Shown here in pieces: positions 44,137-47,341 of a stretch of DNA of 47,341 nucleotides (position 1 is the stretch's first letter; the number at the start of each line of letters is the position of its first letter). A model generated the notes under the pieces. The model did no database searches, was not told the DNA's origin, and worked only from the letters and a program-made list of their open reading frames with translations. The DNA comes from a bacterium. GTDB lineage: Bacteria; Myxococcota_A; UBA9160; UBA6930. The DNA lies in the NCBI GenBank assembly GCA_024228115.1, contig JAAETT010000077.1, forward strand, positions 1 through 47,341, read 5' to 3'. A program made the translations under genes and the position numbers.

Positions 44137-45597
44137 TTGACTGCATCTCCGATCCAACCCGACCCGGTTTCTTCCGGCGGTTTTCAGAACCTGGGCCTCG
44201 ACACTCGTCTGTGTCGTGCCCTCGATCGCGCGGGCTACGAATCGCCCATGCCGATCCAAAGCGAGGCGATTCCTCACATTCTCGACGGCCGAGACGTGCT
44301 TGGCTGCGCCCAGACGGGAACCGGCAAGACGGCCGCCTTCGCACTCCCGATCCTCGAGCATCTGCTCGATGCTGGCGACGATCGTGGTCGCCGTGACATC
44401 CAGGCACTGGTGCTCGCGCCGACACGTGAGCTGGCGGCCCAGATCCACGAGAGCTTCGAATGTTATGCGGCCAACTCGTCCGTTCGAGCAACTGTCGTAT
44501 TCGGAGGCGTGAGCAAGCGACCGCAAGCGCAGATCCTACGCCGCGGGGTCGACGTCCTGGTCGCGACGCCGGGACGCCTGCTCGACCTGATGAACGATGG
44601 CGTGATCGATCTCGGAGCCATTCGTTTCTTCGTGCTCGACGAGGCCGATCGCATGCTCGACATGGGCTTTGCGCCGGATGTTCGCCGCATCACGCGAGCG
44701 GTGCCCCAGAAGCGGCAGACCTTGCTCTTCTCCGCGACGATGCCGCGCGAGATCGAGGCGCTGGCCAACAAGATTCTCCACAAGCCGGTACGCCTCGCGG
44801 TCGATCCGGTCTCGAGTACGGTGGAACCGATCGAACAATCGGTCTACTTCGTCGATGGACGACGCAAGACCGATCTCCTGAAATCCCTGCTCGAGACGGG
44901 CGAAGTGGATCGTGCCCTGGTGTTCACGCGCACCAAGCACGGTGCGAATCGGCTCGTCCAGAAGCTGGAACGCGCACGCATCGAATCGGCGGCGATCCAC
45001 GGAAACAAATCGCAAGGCGCCCGCGAGAGGGCGTTGCGTCGTTTCAAGACGGGAGAGACCCGCGTCGTGGTTGCGACGGATATCGCTGCCCGCGGCATCG
45101 ATGTGAAGGGGCTCTCGCACGTCATCAACTACGACATGCCGAACGAGGCCGAGACCTACGTGCATCGGATCGGTCGCACCGGTCGGGCCGGTGAGAGCGG
45201 CGTAGCGCTTTCGTTGTGTTCTCCGGAGGAGCGTGCTCACCTGACGGCCATCGAGCGCCTGACCCGTCGGCCGCTGGATCGCCTGAAGACGCCCGAGGGC
45301 CTGGAGGCAGAATCTGGCCGGGAGGAACGTTCCTCCAGAGGGCGCGGCGGACGACCGCGCACCGGCCAATCCGGTGGTGCCAGGCGCGGAGCACGCAGCG
45401 CAGCTTCCGGTGGCAACCGTTCGAACGGCAGGTCGCGCCGGCCCGGCAGCGGAGCGAAGGCCAGCGGCGGTGAGTCGGAGGCCCGGGGTTCCAACCGGCG
45501 TCCGCGCAATGCCAGCCAGACAAGGAGCCAGGAGTCTGGGAGCCGCGGTTCCCGGGGTCGTGGGCGTCGGCCCGGGGGGGCACGGCCCAACGCGTGA
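44137..45597 (+). CDS. DEAD-box ATP-dependent RNA helicase, RhlE-like
   Basis: This is a 486-residue helicase: Q motif [19 protein letters not shown] with PMPIQ, motif I AQTGTGKT, Ia APTRELAAQ, Ib [42 protein letters not shown] and [12 protein letters not shown]-terminal tail of about 110 residues ([18 protein letters not shown] onward) is Arg/Gly/Ser-rich, an RGG-like RNA-binding extension. It unwinds RNA duplexes in ribosome assembly or mRNA decay. The start is TTG at 44137 with AAGGAAAA upstream; the ATG at 44023 adds a non-conserved leader. Confidence 0.9.
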   Translation: MTASPIQPDPVSSGGFQNLGLDTRLCRALDRAGYESPMPIQSEAIPHILDGRDVLGCAQTGTGKTAAFALPILEHLLDAGDDRGRRDIQALVLAPTRELAAQIHESFECYAANSSVRATVVFGGVSKRPQAQILRRGVDVLVATPGRLLDLMNDGVIDLGAIRFFVLDEADRMLDMGFAPDVRRITRAVPQKRQTLLFSATMPREIEALANKILHKPVRLAVDPVSSTVEPIEQSVYFVDGRRKTDLLKSLLETGEVDRALVFTRTKHGANRLVQKLERARIESAAIHGNKSQGARERALRRFKTGETRVVVATDIAARGIDVKGLSHVINYDMPNEAETYVHRIGRTGRAGESGVALSLCSPEERAHLTAIERLTRRPLDRLKTPEGLEAESGREERSSRGRGGRPRTGQSGGARRGARSAASGGNRSNGRSRRPGSGAKASGGESEARGSNRRPRNASQTRSQESGSRGSRGRGRRPGGARPNA

Positions 45598-45619
45598 GAC
45601 GGCGTGAACAGATGCCGTC
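45598..45619 (+). terminator. Terminator hairpin after DEAD-box gene
   Basis: Perfect 6-bp arms GACGGC (45598-45603) and GCCGTC (45614-45619) with a 10-base loop follow the stop codon at once. Confidence 0.45.
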
Positions 45620-45758
45620 GAGCCCGAATGGATTCGCTCCGCTGAAGGGTCCCTGCGTGTAGACACTCTGTTTCAGGCGGGCTTTCGGGGCTCTGTTCGC
45701 ATTGGATTCCGTTCCACCCGTAGATCGGCGCTACGCTCGGTTCCGAGAGGAGCCCGGC

Positions 45759-46292
45759 ATGAAAGTCCGCCGCGTCGTGACAGGACACTCGCCCGAGGGC
45801 AAGGCCGTTTTCGCCAGCGACGAGACCGTCCCGCCCGTTCGCCTGGAGAAGGCCCAGGGAAACGAGTTCCACCGGCTCTGGGGTTCCGATGAGCGCTCCA
45901 GCTTCCCGGACGACGGCTCACACCCTCCCACACCAGGCTACTTCCCGACTAGAGACGGCTTCCGCTTCGCACTCTTCACGGTGCCCCCCTCCTCGACCCT
46001 CCCACCCGCCGACGTGACCCTCGAAGAAATGGCGGCGGAGGCGCGAGAGAAGCTCCCCGGACTCGTCGAACACATGGAGGCCGACGCGCCCGGCATGCAT
46101 ACGACGGACACGATCGATTTCGAGTATGTGATCTCCGGAAGGGCCGTACTCGAACTCGACGATGGTGCCACCGTCGAACTCGGCCCCGGTGATACCGTGG
46201 TGCAGAACGGCACGCGCCACGCCTGGCGCAATCCCTACGACGAGCCGTGTCGCATGGTCGTCGTGCTGATCGGTGCGGACCGGAACGGTTAG
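45759..46292 (+). CDS. Cupin-domain protein
   Basis: This is a 177-residue protein with a C-terminal double-stranded beta-helix. The cupin motif 1 region is HTTDTIDFEYVISGRAVLELDDG and motif 2 is LGPGDTVVQNGTRHAWRNP. The metal-binding His/Glu set is only partial, so it could be a small-molecule sensor or isomerase. The start is ATG at 45759 with GAGGAG about 7 bases upstream. The longer frame to 45702 begins inside the leader. No operon partner: the next gene is a pseudogene and the previous one ends in a hairpin. Confidence 0.82.
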   Translation: MKVRRVVTGHSPEGKAVFASDETVPPVRLEKAQGNEFHRLWGSDERSSFPDDGSHPPTPGYFPTRDGFRFALFTVPPSSTLPPADVTLEEMAAEAREKLPGLVEHMEADAPGMHTTDTIDFEYVISGRAVLELDDGATVELGPGDTVVQNGTRHAWRNPYDEPCRMVVVLIGADRNG

Positions 46293-46378
46293 TCGCTTGC
46301 TGTCGCGAAGGGGACGGCTCGGGTTGCCATCGCCGTTCCTCTCGCTAGAGGGCGTCACACTTGAACGATTCACCGCGG

Positions 46379-47168
46379 ATGGTCCTGCTGACCTACGAGA
46401 GCCTTGCTTCCAACACCGTCAGCCGAATCCTGGCAGAAGAGTTCACCGACTCCGTTGTCGCCATCTATTCAGCATCCGCCCGCACCTCGCATCGCGAGTA
46501 GCTGCGCATTCTGCGGACGTCTCCGGTCTTTCTGGTCTGGAAGGCGGCTGAAGTACTCCTTTTCGAACTCGCCTGATGCTGGGTCGGAAGAATGGCTGCG
46601 CTCCATCGCCGACATGACCGGGGCGGAGCTGGTCGCTGTCAGCGACATCAATCACGCCGATGTCGCTAGTCGAATCGAGCGGGAGCGCCCCGATCTGATC
46701 GTCTCGATCTACTTCCCGCACAAGATCGGGCGCCGGGTTCGGGACGCAGCGAGTGTTGCCGCCATCAACGTCCACGGGTCGTACCTACCGGGCAATCGAG
46801 GCCTCTTCCCGTACTTCTGGACGATGGCCCGCGATGATCAGCATGCTGGTGTCAGCGTCCACGAGTTGTTCGATGCGTGGGATGCGGGAGATGTGTACGC
46901 CAGGGAACGGCTCGATCCACAGGATGGGGAGTGCGTCCTGTCGTACTCGATCCGAAACGCTGTCCGCGCCGGTGAGGTGCTTGTGGGCGCCAGTGCCGGA
47001 TTGCTCGCGGGAACATCCGAGTCACATCCCCAGTCGGCGGGAGACGCCAACTACGTTGACTGGCCGGCGTGGGCGGACATCCGGGAGTTGTGGCGCAGGG
47101 GCAGGCGGCTCGGCTCCCCTCTGCGCGTCCTCACCTACCGAGAGGAGGGACAGCAGCGAACGCGCTAG
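46379..47168 (+). pseudogene. Formyltransferase-family pseudogene (methionyl-tRNA formyltransferase-like)
   Basis: Translation from ATG 46379 gives VLLTYESLASNTVSRILAEE, the normal N-terminus of a formyltransferase-type protein, but stops at TAG 46499. The same frame then reads LRILRTSPVFLVWKAAEVLL, still family-like, and stops again at TGA 46574. The rest (ELVAVSDINHADVASRIERE, LIVSIYFPHKIG, INVHGSYLPGNRG with the catalytic-type loop, to 47168) lies in a different frame. So the gene carries a nonsense change and a frameshift, perhaps with a deletion at about 46575. It lies next to a transposase end. Confidence 0.8.
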
Positions 47169-47175
47169 TCCCTTG

Positions 47176-47341
47176 TCACACCAAAAGCTGGGGGTAGAGC
47201 CGTCGCAGTTTCACGCGGGCTTGTTGGGTCGTGAATTGCCAGTCGACGCCCTTCGTCGTTCGGTTGCGATCGTCTTGCCAGGCTTGGACTTGGCGCGTGA
47301 GATCTTCCTTCGTTGAGATCCGGCGGTTGAGACACTGCATC
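47176..47341 (-). mobile_element. IS630-family transposase, C-terminal fragment at window edge
   Basis: The minus strand reads CLNRRISTKEDLTRQVQAW and then WQFTTQQARVKLRRLYPQ before a TGA at 47176-47178. This is the typical C-terminus of IS630-family transposases, following the DDE catalytic domain. The gene continues past the end of the window, so intactness cannot be judged. Confidence 0.75.

Noticed and set aside
43827-44396. Open frame overlapping the helicase 5' end
   Set aside because: No recognisable domain, and most of it overlaps the conserved helicase frame.

Overview
The window is high-GC, gene-dense bacterial DNA from a Gram-negative organism. Envelope genes (a YdbH/YnbE/YdbL trio, a DUF945 protein, a rhomboid, a lipoprotein with a lipobox) point to a double membrane. 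F420-type oxidoreductases, acyl-CoA and amidohydrolase genes and a sigma-54 promoter fit an uncultured deltaproteobacterial-grade lineage (Myxococcota or Desulfobacterota_B-like). That placement is inference; no marker rRNA is present. No tRNA, rRNA, CRISPR array or prophage was seen.

Layout. 1-7.4 kb holds catabolic and membrane genes: a 5'-damaged acyl-CoA synthetase, an amidohydrolase, a YjbR-like protein, a SnoaL-like protein, an MFS carrier, and an acyltransferase coupled to a PQQ dehydrogenase with a fused cytochrome c domain. 7.6-10.7 kb has a PadR repressor with a palindrome at its start, a divergent MFS carrier and a luciferase-like F420 oxidoreductase. 10.8-14.1 kb is a PilB/GspE ATPase coupled to a Ycf46-like AAA ATPase. 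14.2-16.1 kb is the nitrogen module amt-glnK with a near-perfect sigma-54 promoter and a terminator hairpin. 16.1-18.2 kb is ydbH-ynbE-ydbL, three genes with overlapping stop/start codons. 18.3-22.5 kb holds a rhomboid with a long acidic tail, a PafA/Dop (Pup-ligase superfamily) homologue carrying a hydrophobic insertion, and a convergent, overlapping gamma-glutamyl hydrolase. 22.6-32.1 kb has a peroxiredoxin, an F420 PPOX protein, addB-addA-like recombination nuclease/helicase genes and a DUF945 protein.

32.3-39.6 kb is a long minus-strand run. Two coupled histidine kinases come first, the upstream one having lost its phospho-acceptor His. A flavin-binding pyridoxamine-oxidase-like protein behind an AT-rich dyad follows, then a phosphoesterase, egtD (ergothioneine pathway), a gamma-glutamylcyclotransferase coupled to egtD, and a carboxyltransferase. 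39.6-43.8 kb has a gluconate-dehydrogenase-subunit-3-like protein coupled to a GMC oxidoreductase, an FMN hydroxyacid dehydrogenase and a small secreted protein. 44.1-47.3 kb has an RhlE-like helicase, a cupin protein, a formyltransferase pseudogene and the end of an IS630-family transposase.

The most unusual item is the PafA/Dop-like protein with an apparent membrane hairpin between its catalytic halves, with no Pup or proteasome gene in the window. The next are the His-to-Gln kinase in a coupled pair and the egtD-cyclotransferase coupling.
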